Assembly (NCBI GenBank): GCA_965248855.1
Contig: CBDFKQ010000021.1
Location: 1-64,000, forward strand
DNA from: CBDFKQ01 sp965248855
GTDB lineage: Bacteria > Bacteroidota > Bacteroidia > Cytophagales > 172606-1
Direction of reading: 5' to 3'
DNA: 64,000 nucleotides
Below are positions 21,832-30,572 of this stretch, piece by piece (position 1 is the first letter of the stretch; every line of letters begins with the position of its first letter). Made by a program: the position numbers and the translations under genes. The notes beneath the pieces were generated by a model. It did not search any database. It worked only from the letters and a program-made list of their open reading frames with translations, and was not told the origin of the DNA.

Positions 21832-22488
21832 CTAAGTGTAACTATAAACATTCTTTTCATGATCATCATAGTTACAAACGCATCTCGTGCTATATGATTT
21901 AGTTATATAATTAATCCCATTTAAGATTGTTTGTGATGGAATTGGTTTAAAATTTAACCAATTAATGTTAGGATCATAAGCTTCTGTTGCATTTCCATTA
22001 CCGTCGTATTTATATATTAAAGAAATCCTTATCCCATTAATTTTAAAAGTATTTATCTTATCACTTCTTCGAACCCAATTTTTTCTCAAATAATCTTTAA
22101 TTGTAGTAAAATCTAAATCGTAAGTAAGGCTATCTCCGCTAGGTTCTATCACCTTCCTTACATTGCCACTTGTATCAGTTACAATAATATTTGTCCCCGG
22201 CAAATAAGGTGTATTATCATAATTTAATGGGATTAATGCACTTAATTTTCCATTTGTATAAATAAAAGAATAAGCATAATTAGAATAAGTAGAAGAATGT
22301 ATAACTTTTATAAGGTTGTTAGAAGCATCATATGAATATACGTTTTTTTCACCGTATGAAGTACTATCCATTAATAGTTTACATGGTGATTTAGTTATAG
22401 AAGGGTTTTCGGAATGCTTGTTGCAGGAAAATAATACGCTTAAAATAAGTATTGTAATTATTAAAGTAATATACTGTTTCATAAACAT
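21832..22488 (-). CDS. Bacteroidota lipoprotein with YD-like repeats, possibly cut at its C-terminus
   Basis: A 218-residue protein with a signal peptide and lipobox ending LFSCN, so it should be an anchored lipoprotein. The body has motifs such as YSYDASNNLIKV, FIYTNGKL and IYKYDGNGNATEAYD, which resemble the YD-like beta repeats of small Bacteroidota surface lipoproteins. It ends abruptly in NYDDHEKNVYSYT, in the middle of what looks like another repeat, close to the animal junction. It may therefore be truncated there, although the frame closes at a normal stop. It is the leftmost bacterial gene. Confidence 0.6.
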   Translation of the reverse strand: MFMKQYITLIITILILSVLFSCNKHSENPSITKSPCKLLMDSTSYGEKNVYSYDASNNLIKVIHSSTYSNYAYSFIYTNGKLSALIPLNYDNTPYLPGTNIIVTDTSGNVRKVIEPSGDSLTYDLDFTTIKDYLRKNWVRRSDKINTFKINGIRISLIYKYDGNGNATEAYDPNINWLNFKPIPSQTILNGINYITKSYSTRCVCNYDDHEKNVYSYT

Positions 22489-22574
22489 TGCTTTTGAAAA
22501 ATATTAATTCCGATTTAAAAGTAGCAATTGTATTTAACAAATTAAAAAATATTTAATTAAAGTAAATCCTTTAA

Positions 22575-22617
22575 AAAAGAAACGGCCATAATAATTTTTA
22601 TTATGGCCGTTTCTTTT
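22575..22617 (-). terminator. Strong hairpin after the DUF2383 gene
   Basis: A perfect 20-bp stem with a three-base TTT loop, including AAACGGCCATAATAA and its complement, flanked by A- and T-runs on either side. It starts ten bases beyond the stop of the minus-strand gene at 22627 and should end its transcript. Confidence 0.8.
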
Positions 22618-22626
22618 AATAGATTT

Positions 22627-23115
22627 TTATTTAACCTCAGTAGGCATTTCGTTGGATTGGGTATCTAAATTGTCTCTCAGTGAAACAATAGAATCGTGAG
22701 AATGCTTTAATAATTGTTTTTGTTTTGCAATAACCTGACGTGTTTCCGCTGACATTTCTGCAGTTGACATGAAAGAATCTTCATAATGTTCCAACACACT
22801 CTGCTCAGCCTTCACACTGCTTTCCAAAATTGCTTTTCTATCCAGGCTGTCAAGTGCTTCTTTAACAACTGCCCACACATGATGAAATTTGCCCGTAGAT
22901 GTTTCATCTACCGTTATGCTCCCATCTAAAGATGTGATGATGTTTCCAAGTTCCATGCGGTATTCCCTGCTTTCACTTGTAAGTTTTGAAAATAAAAGTT
23001 TTAAATCCTGCTCTACAGTTTCTACTGCCGCTTTTTCGTATCCTGCAATTCTTTCATTATGAATTTCAACCAATTCATTCAGAATATTAATCAGGCTTAA
23101 ATGTTGTGCTTCCAT
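22627..23115 (-). CDS. DUF2383 four-helix-bundle protein
   Basis: 162 residues, almost wholly helical, with no signal peptide. The layout matches the PA2169/DUF2383 group: a helix with LNELVEIHNERIAGYEKA, a middle with HHVWAVVKEAL and KAILESSVKAEQSVLEHYED, and a final long helix. These ferritin-like bundle proteins are often linked with stress responses in Bacteroidota; no reaction is established. It has its own terminator and is divergent from the topoisomerase gene. Confidence 0.75.
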   Translation of the reverse strand: MEAQHLSLINILNELVEIHNERIAGYEKAAVETVEQDLKLLFSKLTSESREYRMELGNIITSLDGSITVDETSTGKFHHVWAVVKEALDSLDRKAILESSVKAEQSVLEHYEDSFMSTAEMSAETRQVIAKQKQLLKHSHDSIVSLRDNLDTQSNEMPTEVK

Positions 23116-23639
23116 ATAAATTTGGTATTTATTGATGATGAGTTAAAATTATTAAAAAATAATACCAAATGTAATAAAATATAGAATGTACTCAATAAAT
23201 ACTGAATTTATATAAGGGGATATATTTCTACAATAGGTTAAAGTTGTAGCATTAAAATAAATAAAAAAGATTTATAACAGGCCTTTTTAAGTTTATTAAA
23301 GGCATATAATAATTTTTATATACAAAATAATCAGTGGTATAAATTTTTATAATATAAAAAATGAAAAATTAATAGAATAAGCCATAAAGGTTACTGCAAT
23401 AGGAAGCAGGTATATAATGGTTATTCACTAATCTCATCCTTGAGATTTCAAGGATGAGAATTATATTTTTTTATAAATAATTTTATGAAAAAAGTTGTAA
23501 GATCAACAGAACAAAAAATATTATTAACTATAGTATGGTTATTCAGCACCTCTCAAATAACCTTACACTACCTAAGATGGTGGTTTAATCAATAATAAGA
23601 TGAAAAGAAAATCATCTTTCCAAATATAAGTAAATATCA
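23116..23639. other. Divergent intergenic region
   Basis: AT-rich 524-base region upstream of both the DUF2383 gene and the topoisomerase gene. It holds one terminator-like hairpin (23433-23475). No open frame or tRNA is recognised. Confidence 0.5.
23433..23475 (+). terminator. Isolated terminator-like hairpin in a divergent region
   Basis: CTCATCCTTGA, loop GATT, TCAAGGATGAG, then AATTATA and a run of seven T. It fits a plus-strand terminator, but no plus-strand gene lies upstream in the bacterial part except beyond two minus-strand genes. It could end a small RNA or act as an attenuator ahead of the topoisomerase gene. Confidence 0.55.
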
Positions 23640-24728
23640 ATGAGCACCAGATTAATTAATCGCCTGGAAAAAATAAAGCGCGACCCTTCACTGACAGCTA
23701 GGGCTGTAGGCTTAAAATATGTATCAAATCAATTACACGGGTTTTATAGAAAAAGGACCGGAGAGCATTTTTATTACATTGATGAAAATGATATTGAATG
23801 TAAAGACGAAGAAATAATTAATAGAATAAAAAGATTGGTTTTACCTCCTGCCTGGGAAAATGTTTGGATTTGTAAATCCGAAAACGGGCATTTACAGGCA
23901 ACAGGCATTGATACCAAAGGAAGAAAACAATACCGCTACCATTCATTATGGAACAGTATAAGAAATCAATCAAAATTTTACAGGTTGTTCCGTTTTGCTG
24001 AATCCTTACCATCAATTAACAAAAGAGTTGAACATGATATAAAGCAAGCAGGATTCACCTATAACAAAATATTGGCTCTTGCAGTATGCATAATGAAGGA
24101 AACAAATATTAGGATTGGCAATGAAACATATAAAAAGCTTTACGGATCTTTTGGTTTAACTACGTTAGAGAATAAGCATGTAAAAATTAATGGAACTCAA
24201 ATTAATTTTAAATTTAAAGGTAAGAAAGGTATTTACCACGATATTGAATTAAGAAGCAGAAGGTTATCAAGAATGATACAACTTTGTAAAGAATTACCGG
24301 GAAAAGAATTATTTCAATACGTTGATTCAACAGGCGTAAAACATTCTATTGATTCAGGTGATGTAAACTCGTATTTGAAAGAAATAACAGGCACTGATTT
24401 TACTGCAAAAGATTTTAGAACATGGGCAGGTACAATATCTGCATTTAAATATTTTAGGGAATTGGGCATACCGCAAAATGCGACTGATGCAAAAAAAAAT
24501 GTTATAAAAGCTATTGATTCAGTTGCGGGGCATTTAGGAAATACTCGCACAGTTTGTAAAAAATATTATATTCACCCCGCAATTGTAGTAAGCTATGAAA
24601 ATGGAAATTTAGACAAATATTTTAATTTACCAATTGGTGACATTGGAGAAGCAGGTTTGACCGATGATGAAGAAAGGGTAAAAAAAATTTTAGAAGATAT
24701 TACTATACTTGAATTAACTAAAAAATAA
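23640..24728 (+). CDS. DNA topoisomerase IB, poxvirus-like
   Basis: A 362-residue single-chain enzyme. It relaxes supercoils by nicking one strand through a tyrosine without ATP. The N-terminal part has LKYVSNQLHGFYRKRTGEHF and LPPAWENVWIC, typical of bacterial type IB enzymes. The catalytic part shows ETNIRIGNETY (first Arg), KFKGKKG (Lys), DFRTWAGT (second Arg) and KKYYIHP near residue 325, with the expected nucleophilic Tyr. Such enzymes are common accessory genes in Bacteroidota. The next gene starts 14 bases after the stop, so the two may be co-transcribed. Confidence 0.9.
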   Translation: MSTRLINRLEKIKRDPSLTARAVGLKYVSNQLHGFYRKRTGEHFYYIDENDIECKDEEIINRIKRLVLPPAWENVWICKSENGHLQATGIDTKGRKQYRYHSLWNSIRNQSKFYRLFRFAESLPSINKRVEHDIKQAGFTYNKILALAVCIMKETNIRIGNETYKKLYGSFGLTTLENKHVKINGTQINFKFKGKKGIYHDIELRSRRLSRMIQLCKELPGKELFQYVDSTGVKHSIDSGDVNSYLKEITGTDFTAKDFRTWAGTISAFKYFRELGIPQNATDAKKNVIKAIDSVAGHLGNTRTVCKKYYIHPAIVVSYENGNLDKYFNLPIGDIGEAGLTDDEERVKKILEDITILELTKK

Positions 24729-24742
24729 ATATTATAATTTAA

Positions 24743-25213
24743 ATGGATAATCAAACCAATCATACAATAGGATTTTTTGAAAGATTTTCAAACAAGGCAA
24801 CAAGATTAACAGGCAGTTCAGGCGCATTTATATTAGCTTTTTTAATTATTTTAATTTGGGTAGCAACAGGCCCGATTTTTAATTATTCAGATACCTGGCA
24901 ACTGGTTATCAACACAGGTACAACGATTATAACTTTTTTAATGGTTTTTTTAATTCAAAAATCACAAAATAAAGAATCTATGGCTGTCCAATTAAAATTA
25001 AATGAATTAATAGCAGCCAATAAACTGGCCAGTAACAGAATGGTGAATGTTGAAAATCTTACTGAAAACGATTTAAGAGATTTGGCGCAACATTATGCAG
25101 ACTTAGCCTCTAAAACTCAACTTTTAAAAAATAAACTGGGTTCTCATTCTATCGAAGAAGCAATTAATGAGATTAAAGCAGAAATAAATGAGATAGAAGA
25201 AAAAACGGAATAA
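24743..25213 (+). CDS. Low-affinity iron permease family membrane protein
   Basis: 156 residues. Two strongly hydrophobic helices (FILAFLIILIWVATGPIF and TIITFLMVFLIQKSQNKES) with NKATRLTGSSGAF before them and a cytoplasmic helical tail (KLNELIAANKLASNRMVNVE) match PF04120. The name comes from a yeast iron transporter; transport in bacteria is not well shown. It follows the topoisomerase gene closely and converges with miaE. Confidence 0.8.
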   Translation: MDNQTNHTIGFFERFSNKATRLTGSSGAFILAFLIILIWVATGPIFNYSDTWQLVINTGTTIITFLMVFLIQKSQNKESMAVQLKLNELIAANKLASNRMVNVENLTENDLRDLAQHYADLASKTQLLKNKLGSHSIEEAINEIKAEINEIEEKTE

Positions 25214-25236
25214 CAAAATCCCCCGCAGTATACATA

Positions 25237-25817
25237 TTAATGCATTCTGTCCGATCGAATTTCCAAATTTTTTATTATATAAGTTTCGGCAATTAACATT
25301 TCTTCCCAACGCAATTTTACAACATCTGCGGGCATATATTCATTTGCCAAATCTAAAAAAGTAGTATAATGCCCGGCTTCAGATACCATGAGTTCAAAAT
25401 AAAATTTTTTTAAATCATCATCGGCAACTTGTTGTGAAAGTAATTTAAATCTTTCGCAACTCCTTGCTTCTATTAATGCCGAAATTAAAAGTTTGTCCAT
25501 CAGTTGCCTTTCTATATGGCCACCTTTTCTTTCCAATTTATTGAGTTCTACTACATATTTATCAGGCCTTTTTGGCCCAAGTTTAAAGCCGCGGTTTTTT
25601 AATTTTTCCAATACCCTTTCAAAATGGCTCCATTCTTCCGCCACTATTTGAGTGCATACTTCAACTAATTTTTCTCTTCAGGAAAAGTAATAATTAGTGA
25701 AATACCATTTGTTGCTGCTTTCTGCTCACAATAGGCATGGTCAATTAAAATTTCTTCAATGCTTTTTGAAGCTATGTCTGCCCATCGGGGGTCGGTTTCT
25801 AATTTTAAACCAAGCAT
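25237..25817 (-). CDS. miaE: tRNA 2-methylthio-N6-isopentenyladenosine hydroxylase, one frameshift
   Basis: About 193 residues if one A is restored in the run at 25669-25673, the normal length for MiaE. The first part (from ATG at 25817) encodes LGLKLETDPRWADIASKSIEEILIDHAYCEQKAA. The second part, in another frame, encodes EEWSHFERVLEKLKNRG, ARSCERFKLLSQ and SEAGHYTTFL. Together these give the Glu/His ligands of a ferritin-like di-iron site (E...EEWSHF and E...SEAGHY). MiaE hydroxylates the modified base at position 37 of some tRNAs using oxygen. As written, the sequence is broken by a stop after EEKN. A homopolymer base-calling error is the likeliest cause; a true pseudogene is the alternative. 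Confidence 0.8.
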
Positions 25818-26121
25818 TTTAAAAGATAAGATTTAAAATAATTATATATCAGTATCTCTAAAAAGAGTACAGTTTATTTTATAATACTGCTATTTAATTT
25901 AAACTTCAAATATAATCTTAAATGATTATATTTTATTTCTGATTGTGATTATTTAACTTAATTAAAGAACTATAAAATCGAACTCGGTTAAAAGTAATTT
26001 CATTTAAAAAAGAACAATAAATTATATCTGTATTTTTTTGAGAGTAGCTATTTCAAAAAAAAATATTTTATTTTACACTAACTATTGAAAATTTAAGTTT
26101 TCAAAATTAACCACACGAATA
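25818..26121. other. AT-rich promoter region
   Basis: Spacer between divergent miaE and the 26122 gene. No open frame, hairpin or RNA gene is recognised; very A- and T-rich. Confidence 0.4.
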
Positions 26122-26541
26122 ATGGATGTTAAAGTTTTAGATAAAGCAATTATTGCTCTAGTAGAAAAAAGAATTGAATTAACAGGTTTATCTTATGATG
26201 ATACCCGCTATGATGAAGTAGAAGAAGAACTCCATAATATGGAAGATGAATTTACCGATAAATATGGCGATCAAATGGAAACAATTCTTACTGCCATCCA
26301 TGATGAACATTGCACAGATACTGATGTATTATCACCCATCGCTTATTTGGCTCAACAATATAACAGAAGTGGAAATAATAAAGATGGATCGCCTGCCTAC
26401 ACAGTAGATGCAGATGAAGGTGTACCGGTAGATGCCGATAAATTTCCCGGGAAAGATGCTCGTTTAGTATTAATTCCTAGTCCGGCCAGAATTTATTTAA
26501 GAGTTGGCCCAAAATATGAAAAAGAAGTTTGGCATTCTTAA
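26122..26541 (+). CDS. Conserved acidic hypothetical protein
   Basis: 139 residues, acidic, without signal peptide or membrane helix. The N-terminal half is helical (KAIIALVEKRIELTGLSYDDTRYDEVEEELHNMEDEF), and the C-terminal half has GVPVDADKFPGKDARLVLIPSPARIYLRVGP, likely a small beta domain. I do not recognise a named family. It may share a transcript with the rhodanese-thioredoxin gene that starts a few bases after it. Confidence 0.7.
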   Translation: MDVKVLDKAIIALVEKRIELTGLSYDDTRYDEVEEELHNMEDEFTDKYGDQMETILTAIHDEHCTDTDVLSPIAYLAQQYNRSGNNKDGSPAYTVDADEGVPVDADKFPGKDARLVLIPSPARIYLRVGPKYEKEVWHS

Positions 26542-26546
26542 ACAGA

Positions 26547-27287
26547 ATGAAAAAGATGTTTTATAATAAACAAATGCTGATGAAAAGAATGTTTTTTGTA
26601 TTGATATTTTTTAATTGTTTGTCCATTCCTGCACAAACAATTTTGACGGCTGATGAATTTGACAAAAAATTAAAGGCAAGTAATGGTGCTCAGGTTTTAG
26701 ATGTTCGGACCAAAGGCGAATATTCAGAAAATCATTTGGCCGGTTCTTTCAATGCCGATTATAATAATCCCCGGCAGTTTAATGAACGCATAAGGTATCT
26801 TGATAAAAATAAACCTGTTTTTGTTTATTGCCTCGCAGGGGGAAGAAGTGCCGAAGCCTCTAAAATATTAAATGAACAAGGCTTTAAAGAGATTTATGAT
26901 TTGAAGGGGGGTATAAGATCATGGATAAATTCAAATAAAGATATTCAGGCAGGAGTAGGGAGCTCAAAAACGAAAAACATCGGAATTTCTGAATCAGAGT
27001 ATCACAAACTATTGACGCGAAATAAATTGGTATTGGTTGATTTTAATGCCAATTGGTGCCCGCCATGTAAAAAAATGACTCCTGAGCTCGAAGAGATTTC
27101 AAAAAAACTATCCGGTAAGTTTAATTTGATAAAACTCGATGCAGACGAAAATACGCTAATTACTAAATTACTTAAAATAGAAGCTTTACCGGTTTTAATT
27201 TTATATAAAAATGGTAAAGAAATTTGGAAACATGAAGGTTATTTAGATAAAAAATCTGTTATTGATATATTGGAAAAAAATATTTAA
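26547..27287 (+). CDS. Exported rhodanese-thioredoxin fusion protein
   Basis: About 246 residues. A hydrophobic signal segment (MFFVLIFFNCLSIPAQ) is followed by a rhodanese domain with DVRTKGEYSENHLAGS and the active-site loop YCLAGGRSAE. A thioredoxin domain then carries WCPPCKK (CPPC in place of the usual CGPC). It probably acts in the periplasm on thiols, moving sulfur or disulfides. ATG codons at 26547, 26574 and 26580 are all possible starts; the later ones give a shorter, more standard signal peptide. The stop is directly followed by a terminator. Confidence 0.8.
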   Translation: MKKMFYNKQMLMKRMFFVLIFFNCLSIPAQTILTADEFDKKLKASNGAQVLDVRTKGEYSENHLAGSFNADYNNPRQFNERIRYLDKNKPVFVYCLAGGRSAEASKILNEQGFKEIYDLKGGIRSWINSNKDIQAGVGSSKTKNIGISESEYHKLLTRNKLVLVDFNANWCPPCKKMTPELEEISKKLSGKFNLIKLDADENTLITKLLKIEALPVLILYKNGKEIWKHEGYLDKKSVIDILEKNI

Positions 27288-27296
27288 TTAAATAAA

Positions 27297-27337
27297 GAAA
27301 AATCGGCAATACCTAAATAAGGTTTGCCGATTTTTTA
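27297..27337. terminator. Bidirectional terminator between convergent genes
   Basis: AAAATCGGCAA with ACC, a short loop, GGTTTGCCGAT and a T-run. A-rich before and T-rich after, so it can serve both the rhodanese-thioredoxin gene and prfA. Confidence 0.8.
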
Positions 27338-27379
27338 TTTATAAATTAAAAAAACAGATTTTTTATTGTTTAAACTTTT

Positions 27380-28444
27380 TTATCCGACTTTTAATCTTTC
27401 GGCATTTTCTGCAAACCTTAGCTGACTGATAAATTCTCCAATTTCACCCTCCATTACATGAGGTAAATTAAAAACAGTATAACCAATTCTGTGATCTGTT
27501 ACTCTGCCTTGCGGATAGTTGTATGTTCTTATTTTTTCGCTTCTCTCTCCAGTACTTACCATTGTTTTACGCTGGCTCGAAATTTCTTCTTCCTGCTTTC
27601 TTACCGCATCTTCATATAATTTTGTCCGAATCATGCGCATTGCTATTTCGCGGTTTCCCAATTGAGTTCTGTCTTGTTGGCAGGTAACCACTAAACCTGT
27701 CGGTAAATGGGTTAAAATTACTTTTGTTTCAACCTTGTTAACATTCTGCCCGCCGGCACCACCACTTCTGGCTGTTTGCATTTCAATATCACTGTCTTTA
27801 ATTTCTATATCAATTTCTTCAGCTTCAGGTAAAACTACTACGCTCGAAGCAGAAGTATGTACTCGACCCTGTGTTTCGGTAAGAGGTACGCGTTGCACCC
27901 TATGCACACCCGATTCATATTTCATCATACCATATACATCTTCACCGGCAATAGAAGCAAAAATTTCTTTAAACCCACCCGAAGTGCCTTCAGTATAATC
28001 AAGGATTTGAAATTTCCAATTCTTTTTTTCTGCAAATCGTTGATACATTCTAAATAGATCTCCTGCAAATATTGCTGCTTCATCACCTCCAACTCCACCT
28101 CTAATTTCTAAAATTACATTACGGCTGTCATTTGGATCTTTTGGAATGAGCATATCTTTAATTTCCTCTTCCATTATTTCCATATTTGGAGTGAGTTCAA
28201 TCAATTCAATTTTAGCCATTTCCCGAAACTCCTCATCTTTTTCAGTCGCAATTATGTCTTTTGCATTTTTAATGCTCTCTATCAACTCCAGGTATTTGTG
28301 GTATTTTACTACTACTTTTTCAAGTTCTTTATATTCTTTACTCAGTTTTGTAAAATGTTTCATATCAGCCATTGCTTCCGGTTGAACAAGTTGTTCACCC
28401 ACTTCCTCAAAACGTTGTTTTATGGCTTCTAACTTATCTATCAT
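27380..28444 (-). CDS. prfA: Peptide chain release factor 1
   Basis: 354 residues, normal length. RF1 ends translation at UAA and UAG. The PCRF domain is followed by the catalytic GGQ motif in GGAGGQNVNKVET, preceded by HTSASSVVVLPE. The codon-recognition region lies around TQGRVHT and its flanks; a PxT-type motif is not clearly visible, so the RF1 rather than RF2 assignment rests on length and the lack of the RF2 programmed frameshift. One gene per genome is expected, so this is a core chromosomal locus. Confidence 0.93.
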   Translation of the reverse strand: MIDKLEAIKQRFEEVGEQLVQPEAMADMKHFTKLSKEYKELEKVVVKYHKYLELIESIKNAKDIIATEKDEEFREMAKIELIELTPNMEIMEEEIKDMLIPKDPNDSRNVILEIRGGVGGDEAAIFAGDLFRMYQRFAEKKNWKFQILDYTEGTSGGFKEIFASIAGEDVYGMMKYESGVHRVQRVPLTETQGRVHTSASSVVVLPEAEEIDIEIKDSDIEMQTARSGGAGGQNVNKVETKVILTHLPTGLVVTCQQDRTQLGNREIAMRMIRTKLYEDAVRKQEEEISSQRKTMVSTGERSEKIRTYNYPQGRVTDHRIGYTVFNLPHVMEGEIGEFISQLRFAENAERLKVG

Positions 28445-28476
28445 ATTATATAAATCGTTTAAAAAAAATAATTTTG

Positions 28477-28484
28477 CAAAAATA
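28477..28484 (-). promoter_or_regulatory. Candidate Bacteroidota -7 box upstream of prfA
   Basis: On the minus strand TATTTTTG matches TAnnTTTG, about 33 bases before the prfA start. No good -33 TTTG was found at the right spacing, so this is weak. Confidence 0.3.
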
Positions 28485-28665
28485 CAAAACTTTAGTGAGA
28501 GAATGAAAAAGATGTAAAATGTAAATGATCTATATTAAAATAATTTTTTAGTTAATTATTAGTTTAGGAAATTAAAAATAAAGTTTTGGATGTAATGCAA
28601 TTCATTATTATTGCAGTTATATAAATACTTATAAGATTATTTTAATATTCAATAATAAAAATAAA

Positions 28666-29328
28666 ATGAATGAGATTGCAGTAATTTTTGATATGGATGG
28701 AGTGTTGGTAGATAATTTGAAATACCATGTAACAGCCTGGTTAAAATTTTGTGAAAATCATGGTATTTCACTTACAGAAGATGATTTTTATAAAAATTTG
28801 AATGGAAAAAACTCCCGTGATTCTTTTTTATACATTTTCAAGAAAACCATATCTCAGTCTGATGTTGAAAAATTTACTGATGAAAAAGAATCATTATACA
28901 GGAGTTTATATTTACCCTTTATTAAACCTGCGGAAGGTTTAATTGATTTTTTGAAAGAATTAAAAAGCAATGATGTAAAAATAGCTATCGGCACATCTGC
29001 AATCCAAAAAAACATTGATTTTACATTGAATAACACTAAAATCAGAGATTACTTTGATGCTATTGTTCATGCAGAAATGGTTACGCATGGCAAGCCTGCA
29101 CCCGATATTTATTTAAAAGCTGCAGAAATATTAAATTTATCCGCTAAAAGTTGTATAGTTTTTGAAGATGCGCTGCTTGGTATCGAAGCCGGACAAAAAG
29201 CAGGGATGAAAGTAGTTGGAGTAACGACCTCTCATACCGTAGAGGAATTAAAACATACCGATATGCAAATACCTGATTTTAAAGGCCTCACTTTCGATAA
29301 TATTCAAAATCTTTTACATATTGACTAA
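28666..29328 (+). CDS. HAD-superfamily phosphatase, beta-phosphoglucomutase-like
   Basis: 220 residues. Motif I is DMDGVLVDN (two catalytic Asp), motif II IGTSA, motif III Lys in KPAPDIYL, and motif IV FEDALLGIEAG. A four-helix cap lies between motif I and II, as in the subfamily I beta-phosphoglucomutase/phosphatase group. It acts on a sugar phosphate or a similar small phosphate ester; the substrate cannot be read from sequence. Cytoplasmic, single gene. Confidence 0.88.
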   Translation: MNEIAVIFDMDGVLVDNLKYHVTAWLKFCENHGISLTEDDFYKNLNGKNSRDSFLYIFKKTISQSDVEKFTDEKESLYRSLYLPFIKPAEGLIDFLKELKSNDVKIAIGTSAIQKNIDFTLNNTKIRDYFDAIVHAEMVTHGKPAPDIYLKAAEILNLSAKSCIVFEDALLGIEAGQKAGMKVVGVTTSHTVEELKHTDMQIPDFKGLTFDNIQNLLHID

Positions 29329-29372
29329 TGTTGCAGGATCACTATTTGAAAATAATTGCGTTACATCAGTTA

Positions 29373-30081
29373 CTAATCTCGATATATCAAAGGATTGTTT
29401 TCCAGATAATTTTTATTTTCATCTATGGTTTTTTGATTTAATATTTCTAAAGCAGGTTTTTCTTTAGAAATATTAATCAGATAACCATTCAATTCATATA
29501 GATTTTGCAAATCATGCGTGATACAGATAACATTTTTTTTATAAATGTTCACCCAATCAGCCATTAAATTAAAAACCTTTTTTTTATTATACACATCTAA
29601 ACTTTGTGTGGGTTCATCCAATAATAAACAATCACAATTTTGAATCATCATTTGAGCAAGCCATACCATTTGTTTTTCCCCACCGGAGAGTTTTGTAAAA
29701 TCTTTTTCGGCCAGATGATGAATATTTAAAGCAGTTAAAACCTCCTCAACAGAAAAGAAATCTTTATCGGAATAACTTTCAAAAAAAGATTTGTTAGAGA
29801 ATGTACCCATCACAACTAATTCTTTTACCGTAATAGCAAATTTTAAATCGTTTTGCTGATTCAGTGTGGCTATTTGTTTATTATTTTTTAAAATCATATT
29901 ATTTAATAAAACATCACCTTTATAAGGAATTTGGTTGGTTATGGCTTTAAAGAGTGTGGATTTACCCGAACCATTATGCCCGATTACAGCCAAAAAAGTA
30001 GCATTGGGTAAAAAAAAAAGATAGTTTATTGATAGGAAGATTTTTTAAATAACCCGCAGTAAGATTTTTTATTTCGAACAT
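29373..30081 (-). CDS. ABC transporter ATP-binding protein, one frameshift near the start
   Basis: About 235 residues when one A is removed from the ten-base run 30010-30019. The start at 30081 gives MFEIKNLTAGYLKNLPINKLS, then after the run LPNATFLAVIGHNGSGKST with Walker A. The signature LSGGEKQM, Walker B CLLLDEPTQSLD and the switch His in ITHDLQ follow. It resembles FecE/ZnuC-type metal or siderophore importer ATPases. No permease or binding protein is adjacent, so it is an orphan here. Read as written, the protein would start late, directly before Walker A, which is not plausible. Confidence 0.8.
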
Positions 30082-30171
30082 TAATTTTTTTAGAAAGTAA
30101 TAAATCATAAATTATTGTGAATTAACAGATATTGTTTTTATTTAGATATTATCTTTTAAAATATTTTTATT

Positions 30172-30522
30172 ATGCTTGGTATATTTCTTATTTATTGGAT
30201 AGGGCGTAAGTTTTACGATTTAGCATTTCTCCACCATCGTTCGCAATGGGGATGGGCTATTTTCGGAATAATAATTTATTTTGTATCACAAATTATTTTT
30301 GGCATGCTGATTGGTATTGTTGCACCGAATTTGTTAAATGATACAGGAGGAAGTTTCGTTGTTAATATTTTAGGTATTGGTATAGGTTTAGGTGTTTGGT
30401 TTATAGTATTTAAATTTTTAGAAAAATCGTGGGATAATAATGATTACAAAAGAGGTGAAATTGCAATTGAAGCGATCGGAAAAATTTCTAGAGATAGTGA
30501 AGAAGAAGAAGAAGGAATGTAA
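30172..30522 (+). CDS. Small membrane protein of unknown function
   Basis: 116 residues. An N-terminal helix with IGRKFYDLAFLHHRSQWGWA, two long hydrophobic helices and an acidic C-terminal tail ending EEEEEG. Resembles small membrane proteins common in Bacteroidota without a named role. Single gene between an ABC ATPase and hpd. Confidence 0.65.
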   Translation: MLGIFLIYWIGRKFYDLAFLHHRSQWGWAIFGIIIYFVSQIIFGMLIGIVAPNLLNDTGGSFVVNILGIGIGLGVWFIVFKFLEKSWDNNDYKRGEIAIEAIGKISRDSEEEEEGM

Positions 30523-30572
30523 ATTTTTCTACACAACACTTTTAAAAAATTACATTAATATTTATAATAATT

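Noticed and set aside
26041..26110. A promoter-like site before the 26122 gene
   Set aside because: No TAnnTTTG box with a correctly placed TTTG was found.
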